From Rhodothermus marinus DSM 4252 (lineage in GTDB: Bacteria > Bacteroidota > Rhodothermia > Rhodothermales > Rhodothermaceae): a stretch of DNA of 64,000 bases. The first letter of the stretch is position 1. Each line of letters opens with the position of its first letter. The translations under genes were made by a program, and so were the position numbers. The stretch spans positions 2,398,874-2,462,873 of the forward strand of contig NC_013501.1 of assembly GCF_000024845.1 (NCBI RefSeq), given 5' to 3'. Below the pieces are notes generated by a model that worked only from the letters and a program-made list of their open reading frames with translations, did no database searches and was not told where the DNA came from. Of the stretch, positions 26,462 through 35,663 are shown piece after piece.

Positions 26462-29400
26462 TTAGAAAGTCAGGCTGACTCCCAGCGTGTAGGTTCGGGC
26501 CAGCGGATAGGTACCGTAGTCCAGACCGGGCGTCAACGCACTCTCGGCCCGCATGCTCACCTCCGGGTTGAAGCCCAGATAGTTGGTCCAGGTGAACAGG
26601 TTGGTGGCGCTCAGATAAATGCGGGCCTGTGAAAGGTGACGTCCCAGCAACCGCTCCGGCAGCGTGTAGCCCAGCGTCACGCTACGCAGCCGCACGTACG
26701 AGCCGTCCTCGACCTGGAAAGTGGAGGGGCGGTTGTTGTTGCCATGCAAATCGCTCTGCCGATCGGCACGCGGCACTTTGCCATTGCCGGGATTTTCTGG
26801 CGAACGCCACCGCTCGTTAAAGATGGCATAGCTGTTGAAATTAGCCTCGCCATTTTTCAGGTGGCGGCTGGTCAGGTTGAGAATCTCGTTGCCCTGCACG
26901 CCCTGGATAAAAATGGCCAGGTCGAAGTTTTTGTACCCGAACCGGTTGGTGATGCCAAAGGTATAGTCGGGGAAGTAGCTTCCGATGACGGTGCGATCGT
27001 CGTTGTCCACGTCGCCATCCCCATCGATGTCCTTGAAGCGAAAGTCACCGGGGCCCGGGTTGGGTGCCAGCCTATCGACCGGGGCCTGCGCAATTTCCTC
27101 TTCTGACTGATAGATGCCCTCCACCACGAAACCATAATAGCTACCGATCGGCGCCCCTACCTGGGTGACGTAGCGCAATCCGGCAATGTTGAGCGTATAG
27201 ATAGGCGCATCATCTGGCCCCAGCGCCAGCACTTTGTTACGGTTCACGCTGAGATTGAAGTCGGTCTCCCAGGTGAACGCCCCCACCAGATTCCGGGACG
27301 TGAGGGAAAATTCGAAGCCCCGATTCCGAACCTTGCCGATATTCGTCAGGGCCGACTCGTACCCCAGCGCCGTCGGCACGTTGACGTAGAGCAGCAGGTC
27401 TTCGGTGATGCTGTTGTAGAACTCCGCCGTGAAGTAGATCCGATCGGCCAGCAGCCCTACATCCAGGCCGAGGTTGAACTGGCGGGTAGTTTCCCAGGTC
27501 AGGTTTTCGTCACCCAGCGTGGCCGGGGCCGCCCCCAGCACTACCTGATTGCCTACCACGTAGTTGGCCTGGTCCAGCAGGCTGATCGACGCATAGTTGG
27601 GAATCTGGAAGTTGCCCGTCACCCCGTAGCTGGTCCGCAACTTCAGTTCGCTCAAAAATCCGCGCACCGGCTGCATGAAAGGCTCTTCCTGGATGCGCCA
27701 GCCTACCGACACGGACGGAAACACACCGGTCTGGCGATTCCGGCCGAAGCGAGAAGACCGATCCGAGCGAATCGAAGCCGTCAGCAGATAGCGGTCGCGA
27801 TAGCTGTAGCTGAGGCGCGCCAGCATCGACACCAGCGACCAGGCCTCCTGTACGCCGCTTCCTCCCGTGACCTGCCCGCCGCTGATGGTTTTCACCTTGT
27901 CGTCCGGGAAGTTACGGGCTTCCACCTGCGACAGGTCGATCGTCTCCTTCTGGGCCGTGTAGCCGGCCACTGCCGACAGATAGTGCGCGTCGTTCAGGCT
28001 CACCTCGTACGAAAGCGTGTGCTCGATGAGCCAGTTCAGGCTCTGCGAAGCGTTGGCCTGACCAAAGGGTTCGCCCGTGCGCGCCGTGCGGTAGAGCAGC
28101 GAGTTGGCCCGGTAAAACGTTCGTTGATAATTGTTCAGATCAACCCCGAGATTCACGCGATAGACCAGTCCCGGACGCAGCGTGTAGTCAGCGCTCAGCG
28201 TCCCGAAAGTCCGATGGTTGTCCAGCACGTCCGTTACCGCCGCAATGATGGCCAGCGGATTGCTGGCAGATGTCGTGCCTCCACCCAGATACGACTGATT
28301 GTCCAGCTGATTGATGGAGCCATCCTCGTTGTATGGCTTGATGACGGGCGAATGCACCATGGCGGAATAGATAATGCCGGGGGGCCGGGCAAAGTACGGC
28401 GCATTGGCCGGCAGGCGATTGGTGCGCGTGAAGGCGGTATTGAGATTCAGATTGAGATGCAAGCGCTCGTGCGGATCGGCGTCGAGGTTGACGCGCAGGC
28501 TGTAGCGGGTCAGGTCGTTGGTGCCGTCGATCAGGCCTTCCTGCATCAGATAGCTACCCGCCACATAATAGCCCAGCTTATCCACCCCACCCGAGACCGA
28601 AAGATGCTGGCTGACGGTCGGGGCCGTGCGAAAGATCAGATCCAGCCAGTCTGTATCCGTGCCGTCCCAGTTCACGTACTTTTCCGGAATCAACACGAAG
28701 TCGTCGTTGGGTCGGCCTTCATTGGTCCGCGGATTGGGCGGGTCCTGACCGTATTTTTCGCGATAATTGTTATTGCGCGCATCGATCGTGTATTCGATCA
28801 GTTCGCGTGCATTCATCAGATCGGGTTCGCGCGCGACCTCCTGGAGCCCGACGTAGCCATTGTAGCGCACCTGAATGCTTCCATCGCGCTGACCCTTCCG
28901 CGTTGTGATCAGAATGACGCCATTGGCTCCCCGCGAACCGTAAATCGCCGCCGCTGACGCATCCTTGAGCACTTCGACCGAAGCGATGTCGTCCGGATTC
29001 AGGCCAGCCAGTGGATTGATGGGGGGTGGCTGATAGAGTTCGTCGCGCAGCGCGATCGATCCCTGCAGGGCGGGATTGCTCGAGACCGGAAAACCATCGA
29101 TCACGTAAAGCGGATCGTTGCCGGCCGTAATGGATCGCGTCCCACGGATGCGAACGGTCGGAGCGGCGCCGGGCTCTCCACTGGTTTCCTGAATCTGCAC
29201 CCCCGGCAGGCGTCCCAGAATCGCATTCTCAAAGCTGAACGTCGGGAGCTCGGCCACCTCCTCCATCTGGAGCGAAGTAACCGAACCGGTCACACGCACA
29301 CGTTGCTGGGTGCCATAGCCGATCACGACAATTTCTTCCAGTTCCTCCACCGCCGGAAGAAGCCGCACATCGATACGCGTCCGTCCGTCGATGGGCACTT

Positions 29401-29983
29401 CCGCGCTCCGGTAACCCACGAACGAAAAGACCAGCGTGTCCTCAGGTGAAGGCGCTTCCAGCGCATAGTAGCCGTCCAGATCGGTCGTCGTCCCGATCAT
29501 GGTTCCCTTGACCACCACGTTGACGCCGGGAAGCGGGTCGTCCGTTTCCGCATCGAGCACCTGTCCCTGCACGGCGTGCTGAGGAGCCGGCGCCTTTTCC
29601 GGAGCCCGGGGCGTCGGAACCAGCACCAGTTGTCCGCTGGGCGAAGCCCACACCGTCAGGTTCGTCCCGACCAGCAGGCTGTCCAGCGCCACCTCCAGCG
29701 GTACCGCCTGCAGCGAAACCCGGACCTGACGATCCGGCACCTGTGCCGAATCGTAAGTCAGACGCCCGCCCACCTGCGCCACCAGACGCGCCAGCGCCTG
29801 CCGCAGCGACAGATTCTGTGCCTCGAGCGAAACCAGCCGCTCGTTGATTTTCTCGACGCTGTCACTGTACGCGTACCAGTGCAGCGGCGCGAAATGCCTC
29901 ACCGGCTGCGGACGCTCGGCCGCTACCGTAGTCTGAACGGCCAGCACGCCGATCAAAAACAGACCTCGTAGCATCTCCTTCAT
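26462..29983 (-). CDS. SusC/RagA TonB-dependent transporter with STN signalling domain
   Basis: This 1173-aa outer-membrane TonB-dependent transporter has a signal peptide (MKEMLRGLFLIGVLAVQTTVAA), then an STN domain at about 45-115, which receives the signal passed to FecR. A carboxypeptidase-like beta domain follows (VQGQVLDAETDDPLPGVNVVVKGT), then the plug (VIGYGTQQRVRVTGSVTSL and LYVIDGFPV), and a C-terminal 22-strand barrel ending GVSLTF. The STN domain shows that it is a transducer that controls its own operon through FecR and an ECF sigma factor. It sits 3 bp after fecR. Confidence 0.95.
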   Translation of the reverse strand: MKEMLRGLFLIGVLAVQTTVAAERPQPVRHFAPLHWYAYSDSVEKINERLVSLEAQNLSLRQALARLVAQVGGRLTYDSAQVPDRQVRVSLQAVPLEVALDSLLVGTNLTVWASPSGQLVLVPTPRAPEKAPAPQHAVQGQVLDAETDDPLPGVNVVVKGTMIGTTTDLDGYYALEAPSPEDTLVFSFVGYRSAEVPIDGRTRIDVRLLPAVEELEEIVVIGYGTQQRVRVTGSVTSLQMEEVAELPTFSFENAILGRLPGVQIQETSGEPGAAPTVRIRGTRSITAGNDPLYVIDGFPVSSNPALQGSIALRDELYQPPPINPLAGLNPDDIASVEVLKDASAAAIYGSRGANGVILITTRKGQRDGSIQVRYNGYVGLQEVAREPDLMNARELIEYTIDARNNNYREKYGQDPPNPRTNEGRPNDDFVLIPEKYVNWDGTDTDWLDLIFRTAPTVSQHLSVSGGVDKLGYYVAGSYLMQEGLIDGTNDLTRYSLRVNLDADPHERLHLNLNLNTAFTRTNRLPANAPYFARPPGIIYSAMVHSPVIKPYNEDGSINQLDNQSYLGGGTTSASNPLAIIAAVTDVLDNHRTFGTLSADYTLRPGLVYRVNLGVDLNNYQRTFYRANSLLYRTARTGEPFGQANASQSLNWLIEHTLSYEVSLNDAHYLSAVAGYTAQKETIDLSQVEARNFPDDKVKTISGGQVTGGSGVQEAWSLVSMLARLSYSYRDRYLLTASIRSDRSSRFGRNRQTGVFPSVSVGWRIQEEPFMQPVRGFLSELKLRTSYGVTGNFQIPNYASISLLDQANYVVGNQVVLGAAPATLGDENLTWETTRQFNLGLDVGLLADRIYFTAEFYNSITEDLLLYVNVPTALGYESALTNIGKVRNRGFEFSLTSRNLVGAFTWETDFNLSVNRNKVLALGPDDAPIYTLNIAGLRYVTQVGAPIGSYYGFVVEGIYQSEEEIAQAPVDRLAPNPGPGDFRFKDIDGDGDVDNDDRTVIGSYFPDYTFGITNRFGYKNFDLAIFIQGVQGNEILNLTSRHLKNGEANFNSYAIFNERWRSPENPGNGKVPRADRQSDLHGNNNRPSTFQVEDGSYVRLRSVTLGYTLPERLLGRHLSQARIYLSATNLFTWTNYLGFNPEVSMRAESALTPGLDYGTYPLARTYTLGVSLTF

Positions 29984-29986
29984 GGT

Positions 29987-31006
29987 TTACTCTGGTTGGG
30001 TCGGTTGAAAGATGATCGAATCTCCCCGGGCAAGTGGCCGCAGGTGAAGCGCCAGCCCTATTGCCTCGGCTATTTCCGCAATGGGTTGCCTGAGCTGAAA
30101 ACTCGCGGTTAGATGGGCCTGTCGATGCGTGGGCGGAAAAACGAAGTGTACGCCGAACCAGCGTAATAGCTGGCGCTGCACCTCCTCGAGCGAGGCCGTC
30201 TGAAACACCAGCGTCCCCTGCATCCAGGAGAAATACGCGCGCAAATCCTGGTCGGACAGACGAAGAACCCGCAGCCGCGATTGCTGCGCATCGTATCGCC
30301 CAAGCATACCCGCCGCAACCACCAGCGAGTCGGCCCTTGCAGCCGCCTGCATCGCTACCAATCCTTCCTCGACCACTACCTGCACCAACGCCTCCGGATG
30401 ATCGGCGCGGACCAGAAATCGGGTGCCAATATCCCGAATGGTTACCGGCCCGGCCAGCAGACGCACGCCGGACGCCTCGGCCACTTCCACGTAAACTTCC
30501 CCCCGCACCCGCAACGTGCGATGCTGCATATACGGTTGTTGCACCTCTACCTGACTTTCGGGCGCCATCCAGATCCGCGTGCCGTCCGCCAGCCGCAGAA
30601 TCTTCTGCTCGCCGGTGGTCGTCCGCCATGAATCCCAGGTAACCACTTCGGCGACCCGGGACGGCGCGGGCGAGGTCATCCGCCAGAGCAACACCCCCAG
30701 CGGAATCAGCAACAGCACCAGTACCAGCGCAACACGCACTCCATAAGGAAGCTTGCGACGCCGCGACCTGCGTGGTGGCCGCCCCGTCCCTGCTGCACGC
30801 ACCTGACGTGCGACTTGCAGCCAGGCAGCTTCGGCATCCCAGGCCCCTGGCCGAGCAGGCGGCGTCCGCCAGATCACCTCCAGACGCTTCAGCAGGGCAC
30901 GATGCGCAGGGTCGGCCGCACACCAGGCCTCCACACGCGCGCGCTCTTCTGGCGTAGTCGTTCCCTCCAGGTAACGGGCCAGCAGTGTCCAGTCAGGCTG
31001 TTGCAT
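29987..31006 (-). CDS. FecR family anti-sigma factor
   Basis: This inner-membrane regulator has a cytoplasmic N-terminal region (WTLLARYLEGTTTPEERARVEAW), one membrane helix at about 96-116 (VRVALVLVLLLIPLGVLLW) and a periplasmic FecR domain. Markers of the FecR domain are ILRLADGTRIWMAPESQVEV and LRVRGEVYVEVAEASGVRLLAGPVTIRDIGTRF. An STN-like C-terminal domain (DUF4974) ends FQPTQPE. I chose the ATG at 31006. It is the first gene of the operon, with no sigma gene before it. The only ECF gene in the window is at the far end of the same operon. Confidence 0.92.
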   Translation of the reverse strand: MQQPDWTLLARYLEGTTTPEERARVEAWCAADPAHRALLKRLEVIWRTPPARPGAWDAEAAWLQVARQVRAAGTGRPPRRSRRRKLPYGVRVALVLVLLLIPLGVLLWRMTSPAPSRVAEVVTWDSWRTTTGEQKILRLADGTRIWMAPESQVEVQQPYMQHRTLRVRGEVYVEVAEASGVRLLAGPVTIRDIGTRFLVRADHPEALVQVVVEEGLVAMQAAARADSLVVAAGMLGRYDAQQSRLRVLRLSDQDLRAYFSWMQGTLVFQTASLEEVQRQLLRWFGVHFVFPPTHRQAHLTASFQLRQPIAEIAEAIGLALHLRPLARGDSIIFQPTQPE

Positions 31007-31074
31007 AAAAATCCAAGCTTTCAACAATTCTATATGGAATACAGATGAACCTGCGCCTACCCTGACAGCCGTTC

Positions 31075-31116
31075 AAAAAAAAAAGCAGGCCCCCGCCTGG
31101 GGACCTGCTTTTCTGA
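31075..31116 (-). terminator. rho-independent terminator after aconitase
   Basis: A hairpin (AAAAGCAGG...CCTGCTTTT with inner CCCC/GGGG) stands 20 bp after the aconitase stop codon. On the minus strand it is followed by a run of ten T. It also separates the aconitase gene from the FecR operon. Confidence 0.88.
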
Positions 31117-31138
31117 TCCGGATAATTCGCGCGGCGGA

Positions 31139-33886
31139 CTACGCCTCGACGCGCTCGGGCTGGCTGCGCAGGAAGTCGCGGAGCACGTAGTGGAGGATAC
31201 CACCGTGCCGGTAGTATTCCACCTCAACGGGCGTGTCGAGCCGCACCAGTACCTCGAAGGTCACCTTCGAGCCGTCGGCCTTCGTGGCCGTGACGGTCAG
31301 CGTCTGGCGCGGTTTGACGTCATTGGTCACCGGAATGTCGTAGACTTCCGAGCCGTCCAGCCCCAGCGACTCGGCGTTTTCGCCTTCCCTGAACTGGAGC
31401 GGAAGCACACCCATGCCGATCAGGTTCGAGCGGTGGATGCGCTCGAAGCTCTCGGCCAGTACGGCCCGCACACCGAGCAGCGCCGTTCCCTTGGCGGCCC
31501 AGTCGCGGCTGGAGCCCATGCCGTAATCCTTGCCGCCGATGACGATCAGCGGGATACCCTGCTCCTTGTAGCGCATGGCGGCATCGTAGATCGGCATGAT
31601 CTCGCCGGTCGGGAAGTAGCGCGTGATGCCGCCCTCGGTGCCCGGCACGAGCAGGTTCTTGAAGCGGATGTTCGCGAACGTGCCGCGCATCATCACCTCG
31701 TGGTTGCCGCGCCGCGAACCGTACGAGTTGAAGTCGATGGGCTTGACGCCTCGTTCGATCAGATAGCGGCCGGCCGGGCTGTCGGGCGGAATGGAACCGG
31801 CCGGCGAGATGTGGTCGGTCGTGGTCGAATCGCCGGCCCGCACCAGCACACGCGCCCCCAGAATCGGCTGGATTTCCGGCACGTCGGGCGTCAGGTTCTC
31901 GAAGAACGGCGGCTCCTGGATGTAGGTCGAGTTCGGATCCCACTCGTAGAGCGCGCCGCCTGAGACCCGGATCTGATTCCACATCTCGTTCGAGGTTTCG
32001 ATGCCCTCGTATTCCTTCCGGAACATCTCGGGCTTGATGGCCTCGTTGATCAGATCCAGGATCTCCCGGCTGCTGGGCCAGATGTCTTTCAGGTACACAT
32101 CGTTGCCGTCGGCATCTTTGCCCAGCGGCTCGTTCATCAAGTCGATGTTCACGGTGCCAGCCAGCGCATAGGCGATCACCAGCGGCGGCGAGGCCAGGAA
32201 GTTCGCCTGCACGAGCGGGTGAATGCGCCCTTCAAAGTTCCGGTTGCCCGAAAGCACGCCGGCCACCACCAGATTACCTTCTTTGATCGCCCGGGCCACC
32301 GGCTCGGGAAGCGGCCCCGAGTTGCCGATGCAGGTCGTGCAGCCGTAGCCGACCACGTCAAAGCCCAGCTTTTCGAGGTAGGGCAACAGCCCCGACTCGA
32401 TCAGGTAGTCGGTCACCACCTTGGAGCCGGGTGCCAGGCTGGTCTTGACGTAAGGCGGCACCTTCAATCCTTTTTCGACGGCCTTCTTCGCCAGCAGACC
32501 GGCCCCCAGCATCACCGAGGGGTTGCTCGTGTTCGTGCAGCTCGTGATGGCCGCGATCACCACGTCACCATGGCGGAGCTGCACTTCGTTCCCCTGCTCG
32601 TCCCGGTAGGTGGCCGTCTGCTCGAATTCTTCCGGCTTGCGGCCGAAGCCTTTGGGTCCGACCGGCGCCGTGAAGGCCGTCCGGAAGGCCTGCTTGAGCG
32701 CAGGCACGTCGATGCGGTCCTGCGGCCGCTTCGGGCCGGCCACACTGGGCACCACGGTGCCCAGGTCCAGCTCGATGACGTCCAGGAATTCCGGATCGGG
32801 CGTTTCGTCCGTGCGGAACAGCCCCTGCTCTTTTGTATAGCGCTCGACCAGGTCGATCAGCTCCTGCGGGCGGCCGGTGCGCCGCAGGTAATCGAGCGTT
32901 TCCTGGTCGACCGGGAAGAAGCCCATTGTGGCACCGTACTCGGGCGCCATGTTGGCGATCGTGGCGCGGTCGGGTACCGAAAGCTTACTCAGGCCCGGCC
33001 CGAAGAATTCCACGAAGCGGCCCACGACGCCGTACTGACGCAGGATCTGCGTGACGGTCAGCACCAGGTCGGTGGCCGTGGCGCCTTCGGGGAGCTCGCC
33101 GGTGAGCCGGAAGCCGATCACCTCCGGCATGAGCATGTAGATGGGCTGGCCCAGCATGACCGCCTCGGCCTCGATACCGCCGACGCCCCAGCCCAGCACG
33201 CCCAGGCCGTTGACCATGGTCGTGTGGCTGTCGGTGCCGACCAGGCTGTCGGGATAGGCGACCGGTACACCGTCGTCCTCCGGCCGGCTCCAGACCACCC
33301 GCGAGATGTACTCCAGGTTGACCTGGTGACAGATGCCACTGGCCGGCGGGATGACCGAAAAGTTCTCAAAAGCCTTTTGGCCCCAGCGCAGAAATTCGTA
33401 GCGTTCCCGATTGCGCTTGAACTCCAGTTCGGCGTTGAGACGCAGCGCTTCCGGCGTGCCGAAGTAATCGACCTGCACGGAGTGGTCGATCACCAGATGC
33501 ACCGGCACCCGCGGGTTGATCACTTCCGGGTCGCCGCCCAGGCGGGCCATGGCCGAGCGCATGGCGGCCAGGTCCACCACGGCCGGCACGCCCGTGAAGT
33601 CCTGCAACAGCACCCGCGCCGGCATGAACGGGATCTCTTCGGCGGCCGGCGCCTTCGGATTGTAGCGAGCCAGCCGCTCCACGTCCTCCTGCGTCACCAG
33701 ATAGCCGTCGCAGGTGCGCAGCAGTCCTTCCAGCAGGACCTTGATCGAGAACGGCAGGCGATCCAGTCCCGAAAAGCCCAGTTTTTCCAGCCGATCGAGC
33801 CGGTAGATGTAGGCAGTGCCGTGTCCGGTGTCGAACGTGTCGCGCGTGCCGAGCAGATCGCGGGGTTTTTCCGAAGCCTGACTCAT
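31139..33886 (-). CDS. acnA: aconitate hydratase
   Basis: Aconitase isomerises citrate to isocitrate in the TCA cycle using a [4Fe-4S] cluster. The 915-aa protein is of the AcnA/IRP1 type. Cluster cysteines lie in [14 protein letters not shown] and [40 protein letters not shown] is the substrate region of domain 1-3. The swivel domain carries [19 protein letters not shown] and [16 protein letters not shown]. It is a single-gene unit between tRNA-Ala and the PUL. Confidence 0.97.
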   Translation of the reverse strand: MSQASEKPRDLLGTRDTFDTGHGTAYIYRLDRLEKLGFSGLDRLPFSIKVLLEGLLRTCDGYLVTQEDVERLARYNPKAPAAEEIPFMPARVLLQDFTGVPAVVDLAAMRSAMARLGGDPEVINPRVPVHLVIDHSVQVDYFGTPEALRLNAELEFKRNRERYEFLRWGQKAFENFSVIPPASGICHQVNLEYISRVVWSRPEDDGVPVAYPDSLVGTDSHTTMVNGLGVLGWGVGGIEAEAVMLGQPIYMLMPEVIGFRLTGELPEGATATDLVLTVTQILRQYGVVGRFVEFFGPGLSKLSVPDRATIANMAPEYGATMGFFPVDQETLDYLRRTGRPQELIDLVERYTKEQGLFRTDETPDPEFLDVIELDLGTVVPSVAGPKRPQDRIDVPALKQAFRTAFTAPVGPKGFGRKPEEFEQTATYRDEQGNEVQLRHGDVVIAAITSCTNTSNPSVMLGAGLLAKKAVEKGLKVPPYVKTSLAPGSKVVTDYLIESGLLPYLEKLGFDVVGYGCTTCIGNSGPLPEPVARAIKEGNLVVAGVLSGNRNFEGRIHPLVQANFLASPPLVIAYALAGTVNIDLMNEPLGKDADGNDVYLKDIWPSSREILDLINEAIKPEMFRKEYEGIETSNEMWNQIRVSGGALYEWDPNSTYIQEPPFFENLTPDVPEIQPILGARVLVRAGDSTTTDHISPAGSIPPDSPAGRYLIERGVKPIDFNSYGSRRGNHEVMMRGTFANIRFKNLLVPGTEGGITRYFPTGEIMPIYDAAMRYKEQGIPLIVIGGKDYGMGSSRDWAAKGTALLGVRAVLAESFERIHRSNLIGMGVLPLQFREGENAESLGLDGSEVYDIPVTNDVKPRQTLTVTATKADGSKVTFEVLVRLDTPVEVEYYRHGGILHYVLRDFLRSQPERVEA

Positions 33887-34151
33887 GTGACCCTCGCCAA
33901 TTGATTCCGTTGCCTGTTACAGTTATGACCGGCCTTCGCCACCACTCCACCCACGCCGGTCTGAAGGGAGAAAATGTACGGTGGAGGCCAGCTTTTTGTT
34001 TTCAGAAAGCCGAAACGTCACCGGGCAAGGCCGTGAAAAACCTGTAAACGAACGCATTAAAGCCGGCAAATCCGGACGGTAGTTTGCCAGCTTATGGAAC
34101 AGCAAGACAGAAACGCTCGTTGATTGGACCGCTTGCGCACGCAGGCAACGT

Positions 34152-34224
34152 GGGGACATAGCTCAGTTGGTAGAGCGCTGCGATCGCACCGCAGAGGTCA
34201 GGGGTTCGAATCCCCTTGTCTCCA
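34152..34224 (+). tRNA. tRNA-Ala (CGC), integration target
   Basis: The cloverleaf is complete: acceptor GGGGACA/TGTCTCC including the G3-U70 pair that defines Ala identity, D arm GCTC/GAGC, anticodon stem CTGCG/CGCAG with loop ATCGCAC (anticodon CGC), and T arm AGGGG-TTCGAAT-CCCCT. The discriminator is A and CCA is not encoded. Its last 13 bases belong to a 17-bp direct repeat found again at 40408, so the gene is the attachment site of the integrative element that follows it. The tRNA itself stays intact. Confidence 0.96.
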
Positions 34225-34228
34225 CAAC
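34212..34228 (+). repeat. attL, left direct repeat of integrative element
   Basis: The 17-bp sequence CCCCTTGTCTCCACAAC spans the 3' end of tRNA-Ala and four following bases. It recurs exactly at 40408-40424. The two copies enclose the integrase-bearing region. Confidence 0.9.
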
Positions 34229-34287
34229 AGTTGTGTCGCAAGTCTTTGATTTGCAGCGTTTTATAGAGAGGCTAAAAAGACCTCTCT

Positions 34288-34305
34288 CAAGCTTTCCGCA
34301 AGAAA
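34288..34305 (+). repeat. left copy of an 18-bp element-end repeat (possible integrase arm site)
   Basis: CAAGCTTTCCGCAAGAAA occurs here, 60 bp inside attL. It recurs with one mismatch at 40277-40294, 113 bp inside attR and in the same orientation. Paired repeats near both ends of an element are typical arm-type integrase or excisionase sites. Confidence 0.6.
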
Positions 34306-34336
34306 AGCCGGTAGGTTCACCCGCCTACCGGCTTTT
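34303..34336. terminator. element-borne terminator downstream of tRNA-Ala
   Basis: A perfect 13-bp inverted repeat (AAAAGCCGGTAGG and complement) surrounds an 8-base loop with T-runs on both sides. It can end tRNA-Ala transcription, replacing the original terminator displaced to 40433, and can also stop minus-strand transcription of the TerS-like gene. Confidence 0.88.
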
Positions 34337-34544
34337 CGAATTTTTGGCAGGGGTACCCCCAATTTTCGACATCGCGTGCCTCGAGCCGCCGCGCCGGTCT
34401 CCAGGCGGACGGTGGTGGAAGTGCTCACGCCCCTATGGTCGATTTGCCACCGCCACGGTCGGCAGCGGGCGGCCGATCATCAGGCCGGCCGTCGCAGAGC
34501 ACCTTCCAGAGCTCTTCGCTGATCCGGTCGGCCTCGGCGGCTGC

Positions 34545-34564
34545 GGCCGGTCTGATGACCGGCC
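34545..34564. repeat. GC-rich palindrome, copy 1
   Basis: GGCCGGTCTGATGACCGGCC forms a perfect 8-bp stem with a 4-base loop just after the TerS-like gene. A near-identical palindrome lies at 35130-35149. Confidence 0.6.
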
Positions 34565-34574
34565 GTGCGCATCT

Positions 34575-34931
34575 TCACGCGCGCACCACCTCGATCTTCA
34601 CGGCCGACGGCATTTCGGCCTTGTGCTCGAGCGCGATCGATTGCCGCTGGCTCCAGCCGTAGCGTGCGCCGAGCGACCGCAACACGAAACGCGCAGCCTC
34701 GAAGTCGCCTTTGCGGAGCGCCTCGAAAACGACCTGCTCGGCCATGAGCACGGCTAAGCGGCGGAAGGTCTCCAGCTCCTCTTGCAGCCTTCGGTCGCGC
34801 AACAGGTGGTAGTAGACCGTCCGCCGGTCGACGCCGAGCCTCCTGGCCGCAAGGCTTACGATGCCGCCAGCAGCCTCGAGCGCCTCGCGGAGCGCGCGCT
34901 TCGTAATCCGTTTGGGACCGCGTTTCGCCAT
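34575..34931 (-). CDS. terminase small subunit-like HTH protein
   Basis: The 118-aa basic protein starts MAKRGPKRITKRALREALEAAGG. It has a helix-turn-helix (IVSLAARRLGVDRRTVYYHLLRD), a helical region (LAVLMAEQVVFEALRKGDFEAARFVLRSLG) and the end GARYGWSQRQSIALEHKAEMPSAVKIEVV. This closely follows the pattern of phage TerS-like proteins (AARxLGVxRxTVY, KGDxxAAxFxLKxxG, RYGWxER, then an acidic and VKIxVV tail). TerS recognises the DNA to be packaged. A satellite uses its own TerS to redirect a helper phage's packaging motor. No large terminase is present. I chose the ATG at 34931; the reading frame is open upstream but without family character. Confidence 0.6.
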   Translation of the reverse strand: MAKRGPKRITKRALREALEAAGGIVSLAARRLGVDRRTVYYHLLRDRRLQEELETFRRLAVLMAEQVVFEALRKGDFEAARFVLRSLGARYGWSQRQSIALEHKAEMPSAVKIEVVRA

Positions 34932-35044
34932 CGTCTTCCACACCTTACGTGAAAATACGGCCGTGCGGCGCGAAAGCTCCGGCCTTAGCCTCCGGCGGAT
35001 CACCGAGATTCTGGGCGTGAGCGAGTTTACAGTACACCGCGAGC

Positions 35045-35074
35045 TTTCAGGTGTTAGATTTATAACACCTGAAA
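35045..35074. repeat. 12-bp inverted repeat, possible operator
   Basis: TTTCAGGTGTTA and its exact complement are separated by six bases. It lies 114 bp upstream of the TerS-like start and within the HTH remnant. It lacks the GC-rich stem of a terminator, so a regulator binding site is more likely. Confidence 0.5.
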
Positions 35075-35129
35075 ATACACCAGAGGCTACCGGCGCCGAC
35101 GGCAAGACGTATCCGGCACGCCAGCGCAC

Positions 35130-35149
35130 GGCCGGTCTGGTGGCCGGCC
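35130..35149. repeat. GC-rich palindrome, copy 2
   Basis: GGCCGGTCTGGTGGCCGGCC differs from copy 1 at 34545 by two bases and folds with one G-T pair. It coincides with the frame change in the HTH remnant. Confidence 0.55.
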
Positions 35150-35360
35150 GAAGCCGAACGCCAGGAGCTGGCCGAGCGCGCGCAGGCGCTTCGGAGCGAA
35201 GGTGCTACGTTTCCGGAGATCGCCGAGCCGCTGGCGCAGCGCGGCCTGTGCAGTTTGGCTTCAGAGGCACCGAACGGCTTGTGGCCTCGCGCTCGCGACG
35301 CGGCCGCCTTCGTTGCCGCTGCGTCGCCGGCGGGCGTGGCCTTGATCTTCAGCTTGCCGC

Positions 35361-35663
35361 TCATTTCAGCGCGCGCGGACTGATTGAAACGTCCTCGTAT
35401 GGCAAGGCGCCCTCAGGCCGTACCACGACGCGCCAGCCCCAGTCTGGCGGCCCCAGGCCGTAGCAGCTATGCCGCAAGACTTCCTGGACAATGCCGGTGC
35501 GGCCGTCGGGAAGGCGTACGCGGTCGCCCGGCCGTGGAAGCCGGAGTAGCAGCCGAAGGTAGGCCCGCACCTGGCGTTCGGCCTCAGGTTCGAGGCCTTC
35601 CAGGCGAAGCCGCAGGCGGCCACGTGCCGCGGCTATAGGGTCAGAAAGGCGCTTCGTCTTCAT
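35361..35663 (-). CDS. small hypothetical protein of the integrative element, 100 aa
   Basis: From the ATG at 35663 the protein reads MKTKRLSDPIAAARGRLRLRLEG and is strongly basic in its first half, with helical character to about residue 45. Then it turns into a beta-rich segment (PGDRVRLPDGRTGIVQEVLRHSCYGLGPPDWGWRVVV) that resembles a small SH3/KOW-like barrel, as in nucleic-acid-binding proteins. The start overlaps the end of the ATPase gene by 23 bp, so it is in the same transcript. No family can be named. Confidence 0.6.
   Translation of the reverse strand: MKTKRLSDPIAAARGRLRLRLEGLEPEAERQVRAYLRLLLRLPRPGDRVRLPDGRTGIVQEVLRHSCYGLGPPDWGWRVVVRPEGALPYEDVSISPRALK

Larger units (their letters stand above)
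34225..34574. other. gene-free left end of the integrative element
   Basis: I find no convincing gene here. It holds the end of attL, a possible arm site (34288-34305), a strong terminator (34303-34336) and a GC-rich palindrome (34545-34564). After the TerS-like stop codon the same minus-strand frame stays open for about 50 codons with no start codon, so the TerS gene may once have been longer. Confidence 0.6.
34963..35383 (+). pseudogene. broken HTH (ParB-like) regulator remnant
   Basis: The first frame (34963 to about 35125) encodes LSLRRITEILGVSEFTVHREL and ATGADGKTYPARQ, the HTH and linker pattern of phage/plasmid ParB-like or replisome-associated HTH proteins. About 35125-35135 the coding signal moves to the +1 frame and continues as VWWPAEAERQELAERAQALRSEGATFPEIAEPL until the stop at 35381. 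The switch lies at the second GC-rich palindrome (35130-35149). Good helical, charged sequence in both frames suggests one gene broken by a frameshift. Sequencing error or programmed frameshifting cannot be excluded. Confidence 0.5.

Noticed and set aside
34480-34941. 153-codon minus-strand ORF in the element
   Set aside because: It overlaps the TerS-like gene in another frame and is Arg/Ala/Gly-rich without pattern.
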